Shown: positions 41,684-50,004, counted from the first letter of the stretch. The stretch: 64,000 bases of DNA from an uncultured Mailhella sp. (GCA_910578585.1 CAJTRG010000005.1:73544-137543); one strand, 5' to 3'. Notes: generated by a model not told the origin, from the letters alone. Program-made: numbers and translations.

Positions 41684-42913
41684 ATGCAAAAAGATCGCTT
41701 TTTATCACAGCTTGAAGAACTTTCTACTAAATTTAATGATACAAAAGGAAATGGGGTTACCCGTTTTTCCTGGTCACACACAGCAGCCCTTGCCCAATCC
41801 TGGCTGGAAAAAGAATTTTCCCGCATGGGCATTTCTTTGATTGCCGACGGTGCCGGCAACTTGCATGCCCATTACAAAGGCAAAACCAATCTTCCCCGCG
41901 TGATTATTGGTTCTCACTTGGATACAGTCCGCAACGGGGCAAAATACGACGGAACATTCGGCCTTGTTGCCGCCCTTGAAACTTTGCGTTCTTTCCGTGA
42001 AGAAGGCTTTACGCCGAACCGCAACATTGAATTTATTGCCTTTGCTGAAGAAGAAGGGGCAAACTTTGGCACAACCTGTCTTGGCAGTAAGCTGATTACA
42101 GGCATTGTCCCCCCTGAAGATCTGACCAAACTCACCAATAACGACGGCACTAATGCCTGGGATTTGCTTGAAGATCACGACTTAGCCCCCGGCAAACTTG
42201 CCAGCCAGCAAATTGATCCCCACACTGTGCACGCCTATTTAGAAGCCCACGTGGAGCAGGAACGTCGTCTTTTCAAAAATAATTATAAACTCGGCGTAGT
42301 TAAAGCTATCAGCGCCATGCGCAGCTATAAAGTGATTTATCACGGCGAATCTGTTTTTGCCGCAACTCCTCTCAAGGAACGCAAAGACCCGGTTTTGAGC
42401 TTCATTGAATGCCACATGGAAATTCAAAAAGTGATTGCTTCCGGCGCATTCCCGGAAAATACCCGCTTCACGGTTGGTCAAATTTCCTGTAACCCGGGAA
42501 CGCCGATTATGGTTCCCAGTGAATGTATTTTTACTATTGATATCCGTAACTTAGAAATAACCAACTTGCCGGCAATCAGCGAAAAGATCAAAGCTATCAT
42601 TACCAAAGTGGCTGAGAAAAATGGCATTGGTGTTGACATTATCCCACTTTCTCGAAGCGGTGGCGTAAAGATGTCTGAAACCATTCAAAAAGCCTATAAA
42701 GACGCTGCAGCTGAACTTGGCTTTGAACACTTTGAAATGAACTGCGGAACAGCTTTTGACGCGGCTTCCATGGGAACCATTGTTCCTTCCGGACTGCTCC
42801 TTATCGCCAATCAGGTTGATGCGGAAACTGGCGAAAAATACGCGCTGGCAGACGATTTGTACAATGGCGCTCTCGTTTACGAAAAAGCCATCCGCCAAAT
42901 CGCCAGCGAATAG
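41684..42913 (+). CDS. M20-family carbamoylase/allantoate amidohydrolase-type hydrolase
   Basis: A 409-aa dinuclear zinc hydrolase of the N-carbamoyl-L-amino-acid hydrolase/allantoate amidohydrolase group. Visible metal-site motifs are IGSHLDTVRNGAKYDG (near 76-91), AFAEEEGANFGTTCLGS (around 119-135) and EAHVEQERRL. A dimerisation domain sits between about 210 and 325. Substrates in the family include N-carbamoyl amino acids, ureidoglycolate precursors and beta-ureidopropionate; which applies is not shown. Single gene, with a terminator behind it. Confidence 0.9.
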   Translation: MQKDRFLSQLEELSTKFNDTKGNGVTRFSWSHTAALAQSWLEKEFSRMGISLIADGAGNLHAHYKGKTNLPRVIIGSHLDTVRNGAKYDGTFGLVAALETLRSFREEGFTPNRNIEFIAFAEEEGANFGTTCLGSKLITGIVPPEDLTKLTNNDGTNAWDLLEDHDLAPGKLASQQIDPHTVHAYLEAHVEQERRLFKNNYKLGVVKAISAMRSYKVIYHGESVFAATPLKERKDPVLSFIECHMEIQKVIASGAFPENTRFTVGQISCNPGTPIMVPSECIFTIDIRNLEITNLPAISEKIKAIITKVAEKNGIGVDIIPLSRSGGVKMSETIQKAYKDAAAELGFEHFEMNCGTAFDAASMGTIVPSGLLLIANQVDAETGEKYALADDLYNGALVYEKAIRQIASE

Positions 42914-42953
42914 CGTTGCTTATTACAAAATTGAGAACTAATACATAATAATG

Positions 42954-42985
42954 CAAAAAGCCGGGCAAAACAGCTCGGCTTTTTG
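42954..42985. terminator. Bidirectional terminator between the amidase gene and ybaK
   Basis: AAAAAGCCG pairs with CGGCTTTTT around a loose loop (an extra G-C pair is also possible). It lies between two convergent genes. Confidence 0.85.
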
Positions 42986-43014
42986 TGTATTTATTTTACA
43001 TTTTTCTATCATGA

Positions 43015-43497
43015 TTACTCTGCGGACACTTCCCAATCCTTGCAGACATCAATCCATTCCTTATAACCGGAATGTTTTTCCAATTCTTCAATAGATAAAT
43101 TCACCGCGCTGTTGCCGCTGCCTGCTGCCGGATAGACCCGCGCAAAACGTTTCAGCGAAATATCAAGATACACAGTCACATCTGCATGAATAACAAAAGG
43201 GCAAACACCGCCAATGGCATGCCCAATCGCGTTTTCCACCTTATCCGCGGGAATCATAATCGCTTTTTGGTGAAATACACCTTTGAATTTTTTATTATCC
43301 ACCCGTGCATCACCTGCAATCACAATTAAAACGGGTTTATCATCCACAAGAAAAGACATGGTTTTGGCAATTTGCTTTTCCTCACAACCAACAGCTTCCG
43401 CTGCCTGCGCCACCGTTGCACTGGATTTTGAACATTCAAGCACCTGCGCTCCCAAACCCACACTCTCAAAATACTGCTTCACCGCTTCAAACGACAT
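43015..43497 (-). CDS. ybaK: YbaK/EbsC-family aminoacyl-tRNA deacylase
   Basis: A 160-aa trans-editing domain protein that removes misattached amino acids (Cys/Ala from tRNA-Pro in studied members). Visible are VGCEEKQIAKTMSFLVDDKP with the conserved Lys, AGDARVDNKKFK and AIGGVCPFVIHADVTVYLD containing the GGVCPF signature. The start lies inside the last codons of an ImmA/IrrE-like gene (11-bp overlap), and its Shine-Dalgarno GAAAGGTG lies within that coding region. Confidence 0.93.
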   Translation of the reverse strand: MSFEAVKQYFESVGLGAQVLECSKSSATVAQAAEAVGCEEKQIAKTMSFLVDDKPVLIVIAGDARVDNKKFKGVFHQKAIMIPADKVENAIGHAIGGVCPFVIHADVTVYLDISLKRFARVYPAAGSGNSAVNLSIEELEKHSGYKEWIDVCKDWEVSAE

Positions 43498-43843
43498 AAT
43501 TCACCTTTCTATTTTTTATTTCCTTAGCCTGAAATTCATTAATTTGATAATCTTTTTGATTAAACTGCTGAGAAATTTCCCTTAAACTACTTCCATGTCC
43601 CAAAACAGCATGCCCTATCTCATGAGCAATAGTAAAACGTTGCCTTGTTTCAGGTTCATAATTCGTTACATAAATAGTAGAAGTAGTTGCATCAAAATAT
43701 CCACTAACTTGAATATTATCAGTTCCTATTACCCTTATGCCTAATTTATTTGCAATTACAATAGGTTCAACAGGAAGTGAATAATCCCAATGTTCAAGCA
43801 ATATTTTCTTTGCAAAATCACTTGCACTATATATCAAACACAT
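43487..43843 (-). CDS. ImmA/IrrE-type metallopeptidase, shortened
   Basis: A 118-aa protein with a COG2856 peptidase motif: TIAHEIGHAVLGHG (HExxH zinc site, near residues 74-87) preceded by GYFDATTSTIYVTN. In phage and ICE relatives such proteases cut a repressor. The usual third ligand region and C-terminal helices are largely missing, as the frame ends at about residue 118 where ybaK begins, so it may be truncated and inactive. It lies 225 bp from the ICE left end, and no repressor gene is adjacent. The start could instead be TTG at 43837, which has better spacing to AAAAGGG. Confidence 0.65.
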   Translation of the reverse strand: MCLIYSASDFAKKILLEHWDYSLPVEPIVIANKLGIRVIGTDNIQVSGYFDATTSTIYVTNYEPETRQRFTIAHEIGHAVLGHGSSLREISQQFNQKDYQINEFQAKEIKNRKVNYVV

Positions 43844-44024
43844 CCCTTTTCATTATTCACAATTAATATTTGTAAATATGATGCGCAGTTATTAACGTAT
43901 AATCAATGTTATCATATTGTCAATAAAAACCCCTCATCTCAGGTTTTAATAACAATATCACAGCAAAAAATTAATCAATTTGACACTTTCTTCAATACAA
44001 GAACTAACTATATTACACCTTAAA

Positions 44025-44055
44025 CAAAAAAACTCTCACCAAGAGGTAAGAGTTT
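44025..44055 (-). terminator. Terminator behind the tRNA-Ser gene remnant
   Basis: Read leftward, AACTCTTACC pairs with GGTGAGAGTT (one mismatch) and is followed by a T-run. It was the terminator of the original tRNA-Ser gene. Confidence 0.7.
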
Positions 44056-44068
44056 CTAAATATTGCGC

Positions 44069-44132
44069 TGGCGGAGAAAGAGAGATTCGAACTCCCGGAG
44101 GGCGCAAACCCTCAACGGTTTTCAAGACCGCC
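44069..44132 (-). pseudogene. 3' fragment of tRNA-Ser(TGA): left attachment site of the ICE
   Basis: On the minus strand the sequence starts with the anticodon arm (GGCGGTCTTGAAAACCG, anticodon TGA), continues through the variable arm (GAGGGTTTGCGCCCTC) and T-arm (GGGAGTTCGAATCTC), and ends with CCA. The acceptor 5' strand and D-arm are absent; unrelated AT-rich DNA takes their place at 44133. A tRNA 3' part next to a tyrosine integrase is the signature of an attachment site; the rebuilt full tRNA should lie at the other end, beyond 64000. Confidence 0.88.
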
Positions 44133-44223
44133 TATAGAAAAAAGTAACCTCTTATGACGATTAACTTTTATCTTTTTTATCCGATACTCCACTTTTAAAA
44201 CTTCTTTAAAAATGGAGGTAATT

Positions 44224-45075
44224 ATGTTTAAAATCGATGATGCCTGGAATTTTTATAAAGACACCAAAGAAATAAAACAAGATAGTTTAAGGAGAGAAAA
44301 AAATAGATATAATAAACATCTTTATCCTTATTGGAAGGATATACCTCTTGAAACTATAAAATCAAAAGATATACTGATGTATAAAAAATATCTATCGACA
44401 CAAAACCTTAGTCCGCAATCAATTAAACTTTGTTTATCATTATTACGAAGAATAATCAATCGTTCAATCAAACTAGAAATGTGTTCGTTAAAACTCCCGT
44501 ATTTTGAAATGCCAAAAGTAGATAATAATCGTGTTCGCTTTTTAAGCCAAGAAGAAGCTCACGAGTTATTATTACAATTAAAAATAAAAAGTGAACTTTG
44601 GCACGACATCACGCTTTTTGCATTAAACACAGGCTTACGTGCTAGTGAAATTTTTTCAATCAGACCATCTGCTGTAAATATTTCACAAAAAACAGTTACA
44701 GTCTTTGACACTAAAAATTCCTACTCAAGAACTATTCCACTTAATGATATAGCTCTAGCTATTGCACATAAGTATCTTTCATTAAACTATATTTATTTAT
44801 TTTCAAATCGTAAAATAACAACAGTTTCAAGCATTTTCAGAAATGCTGTTAAAAATTCAAAATTAAATTTAAACATTTCTGACAATCGAGAAAAAATTGT
44901 TTTTCACTCATTACGGCATACGTTTGCTTCTTGGTTAGTTCAAAATGGCATTGACATATTTATTGTAGGAAATCTGCTGGGTCACAGAAGTTTACAAATG
45001 ACTATGCGGTATGCTCATCTTGCACCAGAACAAGGACGAAATGCCGTCAACGTTTTAACGCATATCATAAAGTAA
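44224..45075 (+). CDS. int: Tyrosine recombinase (ICE integrase)
   Basis: A 283-aa phage-type integrase. A core-binding SAM-like domain (residues ~5-90) is followed by the catalytic domain with Arg in NTGLRASEI, HSLRHTFASWL (H-x-x-R), LLGHRSLQMTMRYAHL carrying the third His and the nucleophile Tyr. The start at 44224 has GGAGGT upstream; four in-frame codons precede it. The gene lies 92 bp from the tRNA-Ser remnant and reads into the element. It should integrate and, with a directionality factor, excise the ICE. Confidence 0.94.
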   Translation: MFKIDDAWNFYKDTKEIKQDSLRREKNRYNKHLYPYWKDIPLETIKSKDILMYKKYLSTQNLSPQSIKLCLSLLRRIINRSIKLEMCSLKLPYFEMPKVDNNRVRFLSQEEAHELLLQLKIKSELWHDITLFALNTGLRASEIFSIRPSAVNISQKTVTVFDTKNSYSRTIPLNDIALAIAHKYLSLNYIYLFSNRKITTVSSIFRNAVKNSKLNLNISDNREKIVFHSLRHTFASWLVQNGIDIFIVGNLLGHRSLQMTMRYAHLAPEQGRNAVNVLTHIIK

Positions 45076-45091
45076 AATAAAATGTCAAGCA

Positions 45092-45240
45092 ATTAGATTT
45101 AAATAGAAACGTTTTTTATTTTGGAGTTTATGAGAATTTATTAGAAAATAAATCATCTTGTTATACTGTTATTAGTGTTTATTAGATTGTATGGTCACTA
45201 AATGTAATTTTATTATCATTTAATTAGATTATATTAGATT
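45092..45240. repeat. Four ATTAGATT direct repeats between int and oriT
   Basis: ATTAGATT occurs at 45092-45099, 45181-45188, 45223-45230 and 45233-45240, with related TTATTAG sequences near 45138 and 45169. The surrounding ~330-bp region has no gene. They may be sites for an excision or transfer regulator; the AT-rich background makes some chance matches likely. Confidence 0.4.
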
Positions 45241-45300
45241 TTACAAAAAATATTGCAAAAATCTTACTTCTTGTCTTATAATTACAAAAATCAAAAAGAC

Positions 45301-45353
45301 AGGACAGGTAAAGTAGTACCACTTTTTCAAAGTGCTATACTTTACGTCCTGCC
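45301..45353 (+). other. Probable origin of transfer with RP4-like nic site
   Basis: A compound inverted repeat: AGGAC/GTCCT, TAAAGTA/TACTTTA and CACTTT/AAAGTG are nested within 45301-45350. Immediately after it comes ACGTCCTG/CC, closely like the RP4 nic TATCCTG/C, which would place the nick between 45351 and 45352. It is upstream of MobC and relaxase genes, the usual position, and the relaxase belongs to the MOBP class that uses such sites. Confidence 0.72.
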
Positions 45354-45409
45354 ATTGCATGGAGCTTAAGCTTATTCGCCTGCGGCTCAACGCTAAAAAA
45401 GGAATAAAA

Positions 45410-45724
45410 ATGAAACGAAAAAAAATAGTCAAAGCATATTTATCCGATGAAGAATATTCCCAGGTTGTTCATGCAAGCGAAACAACTGGATTGACTATTT
45501 CCAAGTTTGTAAAAAACGTCTGTTTGGGAACTCCGCTGCCCAACAGAGAAACAACAAACTTTCGTTTGGAGTTATTAAAAACAGCAGCGGACATGGGACG
45601 GCTTGGCGGTTTATTAAAAATGGCAATTTCCAACGGCATGGAAAAACGAAAAGTACAGCCGCTGCTTGATGAAATTACAGAACGCCAAAAAGAATTGAAA
45701 CAAATAGCAAGTAAAATAAAATGA
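45410..45724 (+). CDS. MobC/TraJ-like relaxosome accessory protein
   Basis: A 104-aa protein with an N-terminal ribbon-helix-helix segment (KIVKAYLSDEEYSQVVHASE, TTGLTISKFVKNVC) and the MobC-type region LLKTAADMGRLGGLLKMAI. Such proteins bind oriT and recruit the relaxase. It lies just downstream of the candidate oriT, and its TGA overlaps the relaxase ATG (ATGA), so the two are coupled. ATG 45410 is chosen for the AAGGA ahead of it; the frame is open further upstream through oriT but without a ribosome site. Confidence 0.85.
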   Translation: MKRKKIVKAYLSDEEYSQVVHASETTGLTISKFVKNVCLGTPLPNRETTNFRLELLKTAADMGRLGGLLKMAISNGMEKRKVQPLLDEITERQKELKQIASKIK

Positions 45725-47763
45725 TTAGCAAGCATATCCATTGTAAAGCAAGTAACGACAATTATAAAAGGCTTGCTGATTATATAGCAGCTGCCAAGCA
45801 TAGCAGGAAACAGGAAAAATGCCTGTTCTCTTGGTGTGCTGGCTGCATCGATGATGCAGATTATGAATCTTCCATAACAGAAATTGAACTTACCCAATCA
45901 TTAAATACTCGCTCAGAAAAAGAAAAATCCTATCATCTAATTGTGAGTTTTCGCAAGGAAGACGAGGGAAAACTCACAAAAGAAGATTTTAAAAACATAG
46001 AGCAGGAATTTGCAAAAGCCCTTGGCTTTGAGGAACATCAACGGCATTGCGGAGTACATATCAACACGGACAATATTCATATGCATATTGCCTATAACAT
46101 GATACATCCGCAAAAACATACACGCCATGAACCGTATCGGGATTATAAAGTTCGTGATGAAGTATGCCGCAAAATTGAAAAACAATATAATCTAGCCATT
46201 GATAACGGCATTGATAAAGACTACTTATCAGTAAAACTCAATGATACTTCTGCTCGTGTTGAAGCACAAACCGGAGAAGAAAGTTTTGAACGGTACTGCC
46301 ATAATCAGCATGATGATATTATGGAACTGATTGAAAAAGCCAAAAACTGGCAAGACGTCCATAAAACGTTTGCTTTGTTTGGCTTACATTTAAAACAATC
46401 AGGCAACGGACTGGCTATAAAAAACGCAAAAGGCAAGCAAGTCATAAAAGCAAGCAGTCTTGACAGAAAGCTTTCACTTGCAAGCCTTTCAAAACAGTTT
46501 GGGAAATTTGAGCAAGCTAAAAATATTGAAAATATCCTGCCCACAATTTGGTATAAAAAGAAACCTGCTCAACAGAACCCGGACATCAAGGAACTGTGGC
46601 AGGAATTTATAAAACAAAATGGTCAGGAAGAGATCCAGACAATCAAGGAAAAATTCTACAAAGAAAAAGTCAAACTCATTACGCTTGGTGTAAATCGCAA
46701 AACTAAATCCGAATTGATGAAATTAACACGCAGCAAAGAACTTGCAGAAATAAATGCCGTCCGCATGAAATTAAGCAGAAACCAAACCAAAAACTGGCTC
46801 AAGTTTTTACAAGAAAAAGCAAACAACGGTGATGAACGAGCATTAAGAGTGCTGCAATCAAAACGACCAAAAATCAATCCGTACAAAGATGAATTATGGA
46901 CGGCTTTTATCAAAGACCAGCAGCAGGCAATGCACTTGGCACGGCTTGACTTGAAAGGCAAAGTCTTAACTCCGGAACAAAGAAACGAGGAATTGGAAAA
47001 TATTGCAGCTGACTATGCTATAACGGAACAAAATTTTAAACGTTATCTCAAAACAGAAGCCGACAATGGCAATAACAAAGCCATGTCATTATTAAAATCA
47101 GAAGAAAAACAGGAAGTGCCGCAAGTTGAAAGTACCAGGGAACGTTTATGGCAAGCCTTTGAAAAAGACCAAGCCATTGCTTTCAAACTTGCAAAAGAAG
47201 ATTTGAAAGGAAAAATCTTGAGTGCTGCACAATTTATCGAGGAAGTCCAAGACCTCAAAAATAATTATGAAGCCAATCAGGAAAACTTTATCCGGTACTT
47301 GCGTTCAGAACTTAAAAATGGCAACAAGGAAGTGTCTTCTATCTTGAGGTTTGAACAGCAGGATTATAAAGACAAGCATCTGACTTCCAAGTACCAGCAG
47401 TCGCTTATAAATCGGGATATTCAAATTAAAGCAAAACAGGATATTTTACAGTCAAACTCATCTCACCAAGTGAAGAAAAAACTGCTGGACATCCAAGTTA
47501 TGGAACAAATCCTGAAAAAACCTGTTGACTATAAAATCAGCCGTACTGGGGCAATTATTTACAATACTCCAAAAGGAAAAATCATAGACGAAGGCAAACG
47601 TATTGTCTTTGCTGACAGTGCCAAAGACTTGGCAGCCGAATACTTTTCAGTAAAAAGTGGCTTGCAGAATATTACGTTTAAACAAAATAATGGTATCAAT
47701 AAAAACATTATCAATACCAAATCAGCACAGTATATAAGAAAAACCCAAGGATTAAGCAGATAA
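45721..47763 (+). CDS. MOBP-family conjugative relaxase with internal repeats
   Basis: A 680-aa relaxase. Tyr15 is the probable nicking residue and the three-His motif is VHINTDNIHMHIAYN (His113, 120, 122). Residues ~290-541 contain three copies of a 70-90 aa unit beginning LW-AF-KDQ and ending RYL--E--NGN, probably helical hairpins. The C-terminal part (ISRTGAIIYNTPKGKIIDEG...) resembles the LPD7-type domain common in conjugation proteins. It ends TQGLSR, like two other proteins of the element. It should nick oriT and pilot the strand into the recipient. Confidence 0.92.
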   Translation: MISKHIHCKASNDNYKRLADYIAAAKHSRKQEKCLFSWCAGCIDDADYESSITEIELTQSLNTRSEKEKSYHLIVSFRKEDEGKLTKEDFKNIEQEFAKALGFEEHQRHCGVHINTDNIHMHIAYNMIHPQKHTRHEPYRDYKVRDEVCRKIEKQYNLAIDNGIDKDYLSVKLNDTSARVEAQTGEESFERYCHNQHDDIMELIEKAKNWQDVHKTFALFGLHLKQSGNGLAIKNAKGKQVIKASSLDRKLSLASLSKQFGKFEQAKNIENILPTIWYKKKPAQQNPDIKELWQEFIKQNGQEEIQTIKEKFYKEKVKLITLGVNRKTKSELMKLTRSKELAEINAVRMKLSRNQTKNWLKFLQEKANNGDERALRVLQSKRPKINPYKDELWTAFIKDQQQAMHLARLDLKGKVLTPEQRNEELENIAADYAITEQNFKRYLKTEADNGNNKAMSLLKSEEKQEVPQVESTRERLWQAFEKDQAIAFKLAKEDLKGKILSAAQFIEEVQDLKNNYEANQENFIRYLRSELKNGNKEVSSILRFEQQDYKDKHLTSKYQQSLINRDIQIKAKQDILQSNSSHQVKKKLLDIQVMEQILKKPVDYKISRTGAIIYNTPKGKIIDEGKRIVFADSAKDLAAEYFSVKSGLQNITFKQNNGINKNIINTKSAQYIRKTQGLSR

Positions 47764-47810
47764 AAAAAGCTGCTCATTAAGAACTGCTTTTTATTCTTTA
47801 CTTATTTATT

Positions 47811-48422
47811 TTAAAAATCAAAATTTAATATTAGAGAAGTTATTTTTTCTTTTTCAATTTTTTTCTGAATTATTGAATAGAAATTATTCAACTGTTTTTT
47901 TACTGATTTCTTTTCTAGTATTTTAGTATAAATTCCAGTTAATAATAAAACGAAAAAAATTGGCAAATTCATATAATAGAGAGAAATTATTGCACCTAAA
48001 AAGTTAAATCCAGAAAAGAAATTTAAAATTATTTCTTTCTTTGAGTAAAATATACGTTTATCTTTTTCATAAAATTTATGGCAACGAGTATAATCCTTAT
48101 TGCCAGAAAACAAAAATTTTATAATTGGTATTACATCTTTTTGAAGATTGTTTTGAATTTGATAAGATATAAATGTTAAAATATCTCCTTCATGAAAAGG
48201 TATCAAGTTATCACTTATATCAATGTATTCTTTTTCATTATTTTCCTTTAAAATACAGATTATTCGTTTCTTAACATTTTTACCATCAATAAATTGATAC
48301 CATTCTGCTATTGATAATATTTTACCTGTATAAAAATAAAACGTAACAGTATAATCGTTGATATCAACTACTTCAGTAAAAGAAAACTGAGAAACTGATG
48401 TTTCATGTTCTAAGTTACTCAT
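47811..48422 (-). CDS. Hypothetical membrane protein with a two-helix hairpin
   Basis: A 203-aa protein of unknown family. The first ~130 residues are soluble and beta-rich (FTEVVDINDYTVTFYFYTG), followed by two adjacent hydrophobic helices around residues 134-168 and a basic C-terminal helix. It has no signal peptide. The stop lies near that of the relaxase on the opposite strand. Very AT-rich coding, as in most of the cargo block. No function can be assigned. Confidence 0.65.
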   Translation of the reverse strand: MSNLEHETSVSQFSFTEVVDINDYTVTFYFYTGKILSIAEWYQFIDGKNVKKRIICILKENNEKEYIDISDNLIPFHEGDILTFISYQIQNNLQKDVIPIIKFLFSGNKDYTRCHKFYEKDKRIFYSKKEIILNFFSGFNFLGAIISLYYMNLPIFFVLLLTGIYTKILEKKSVKKQLNNFYSIIQKKIEKEKITSLILNFDF

Positions 48423-48471
48423 AACTTATTTCCTTCTATACGATTTCTATTCATAGTAATACCTAATCAAA

Positions 48472-48984
48472 TTATTGATTAAATAATTTCAAAGTTTCTT
48501 TAGCAAATTTATTACCTTTTTCAACTGCTTCTAATAATAAATTAAATGCTATTTTTTTATCTTGTTTTATATCGTATTCATCACTCCCATTTAAATATAA
48601 TAACGCAAGATGATATAAAGCATCTTTATTGCCATCATCTGCTTTTAATTTTAATTTTTCAAATTTTAATCTTGCTTTTTGAATATTATTATTTTCAAGT
48701 TGTTGTTGTTTTTCAATAACAGTAAATTTTCTCTTTTCTAAAACAGGGTCAATTCCCCTTACAAGCAAAAGCTTCAATTCATCACGCTTGTTACGCGCGT
48801 CATTTAAGCTTACTTCTGGATACGGTCCAAGTGAAACCCTGTTTTTTTTACCTTGAAAAGAATAGCGAAAACGCCAATATTTTTTGCCTGTTGGCATGAT
48901 TTCAAGATAAAGCCCTCTGTCGTCACTAACAGCATACCTTGTTTCTTTTGGAGTTAAACTTTTAATCTGGTTATTGTTTAACAT
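48472..48984 (-). CDS. Chimera of integrase arm-binding domain (DUF4102) and Sel1-like repeats
   Basis: A 170-aa protein. Residues 1-85 match the N-terminal arm-DNA-binding domain of P4-type integrases (SDDRGLYLEIMPTGKKYWRF, YSFQGKKNRVSLGPYPEVSL, GIDPVLEKR). There is no core-binding or catalytic domain; instead a Lys/Gln-rich helix leads into one or two Sel1-like repeats (DALYHLALLYLNGSDEYDI..., FNLLLEAVEKGN). The fusion could bind DNA and a protein partner, for instance as an excision or transfer regulator. It may have arisen by recombination between an integrase gene and the Sel1 genes nearby. Confidence 0.75.
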   Translation of the reverse strand: MLNNNQIKSLTPKETRYAVSDDRGLYLEIMPTGKKYWRFRYSFQGKKNRVSLGPYPEVSLNDARNKRDELKLLLVRGIDPVLEKRKFTVIEKQQQLENNNIQKARLKFEKLKLKADDGNKDALYHLALLYLNGSDEYDIKQDKKIAFNLLLEAVEKGNKFAKETLKLFNQ

Positions 48985-49109
48985 TTTTCAATTCTACCTA
49001 TTGAAATATATAATAAAAATTATATTTATTGTATACAATTATTTTATTTTATAGAAATATACTTCTGATGTACATTTTAATGTACTTTTTTTGTTTGTCA
49101 AGTTATAAA

Positions 49110-49136
49110 AAAAAGCAGTTTAAAAACTGCTTTTTA
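49110..49136. terminator. Bidirectional terminator
   Basis: AAAAGCAGTTT and AAACTGCTTTT form an 11-bp stem with A- and T-runs on both sides. It ends the leftward cargo operon (last gene stop at 49178). Confidence 0.85.
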
Positions 49137-49177
49137 TCATTAGTTGAATTAGACAGACAGTGTCTGGAAAATTTAAA

Positions 49178-49735
49178 TTATCGAGATAAACCCTTTGATT
49201 TTGATAATCCTAAATGGTCATTTATCATTTTTGTATGCTCTCTTTCAATAAAACGAAGAGCTTCCTGTCTTTTTTTATAAAATAAATCTTCAGCTGGTGT
49301 TTTATTCGCTCCAGCAATACTTGAAATTTTTCGGCATTGAGATTGAATACCATTTTTCATAGTAGGGTCATTTATAGGTTTTGTTGCCCAACCAATATTT
49401 TTATGGGCTTCACGAAATTTATTAACAACATAATCCTTATCCTGGCATCGTACCCAATATTCCTTTAACTCATACAAGGCAGATAAAGAGTCACGTCGTT
49501 TATCTTCTTGTTCTGTTTTAAAAAAGTCATACTCTTGAGCGTCTTTTTCAAGCTCAAAAAGTTGATTAATATCTTTATTTTTTAAAGCAACAGAAATCAA
49601 ATTAGCATATTTTAATAAAGAATCCGAATATCTTTGTCTATCTTTTGAACGCAATTCAGCTGCTTCAGCTGCTTGCTTTGCAATTGAAAGTATTGATATT
49701 GGTTTTAAATTATTCTTCAAGCCATTCTTTGCCAT
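49178..49735 (-). CDS. Unknown basic 185-aa ICE protein with GLSR tail
   Basis: No known domain is recognised. The protein is helical and charged, with a likely coiled segment (residues 20-85), a central YWVRCQDKDYVVNKFREAHKN stretch split by an invariant-looking Trp pair, and a basic C-terminal helix ending LGLSKSKGLSR. The tail matches those of the relaxase and the DarB-like protein. It overlaps the end of the preceding small acidic-protein gene by 26 bases, so both are translated together. A role as a protein exported during conjugation is inferred only from the tail. Confidence 0.65.
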   Translation of the reverse strand: MAKNGLKNNLKPISILSIAKQAAEAAELRSKDRQRYSDSLLKYANLISVALKNKDINQLFELEKDAQEYDFFKTEQEDKRRDSLSALYELKEYWVRCQDKDYVVNKFREAHKNIGWATKPINDPTMKNGIQSQCRKISSIAGANKTPAEDLFYKKRQEALRFIEREHTKMINDHLGLSKSKGLSR

Positions 49736-49949
49736 AATACTTTACTGCCTCTGATAAGTTTATGCCTGACTCAATAACAGCTTTAATTCCATAACGTTGT
49801 TTTAAATTATTTGCCAACCCAGGTAAAATAGGTATTTCTAATTGTACTTTTTCAGCTTCTTCATATTTCCCTTGTTCTTCTAAATCCATCCATTTATAGC
49901 CTAGGTCAGCGGCTTCTAATACAGTATATTCTCGCAAATTGGGTTCCAT
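49710..49949 (-). CDS. Small acidic unknown protein, coupled to the 185-aa gene
   Basis: A 79-aa, Glu-rich protein with no recognised domain (LREYTVLEAADLGYKWMDLE..., ending YYGKEWLEE). It has a good GGAGG upstream of the ATG at 49949. Its 3' end overlaps the downstream gene by 26 bases in another frame. The acidic-first, basic-second overlapping pair resembles antitoxin-toxin or immunity-effector gene pairs in layout, but there is no sequence match to support it. Confidence 0.65.
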   Translation of the reverse strand: MEPNLREYTVLEAADLGYKWMDLEEQGKYEEAEKVQLEIPILPGLANNLKQRYGIKAVIESGINLSEAVKYYGKEWLEE

Positions 49950-50004
49950 AATTTCCTCCTTTTAAGGTTTATAAATTATAAAATACCTAAATAAAAATGT
50001 AAAG

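Noticed and set aside
48472..48984. A second functional integrase
   Set aside because: Only the arm-binding domain is present; the catalytic Arg-His-x-x-Arg-His-Tyr set is missing and replaced by Sel1-like repeats.
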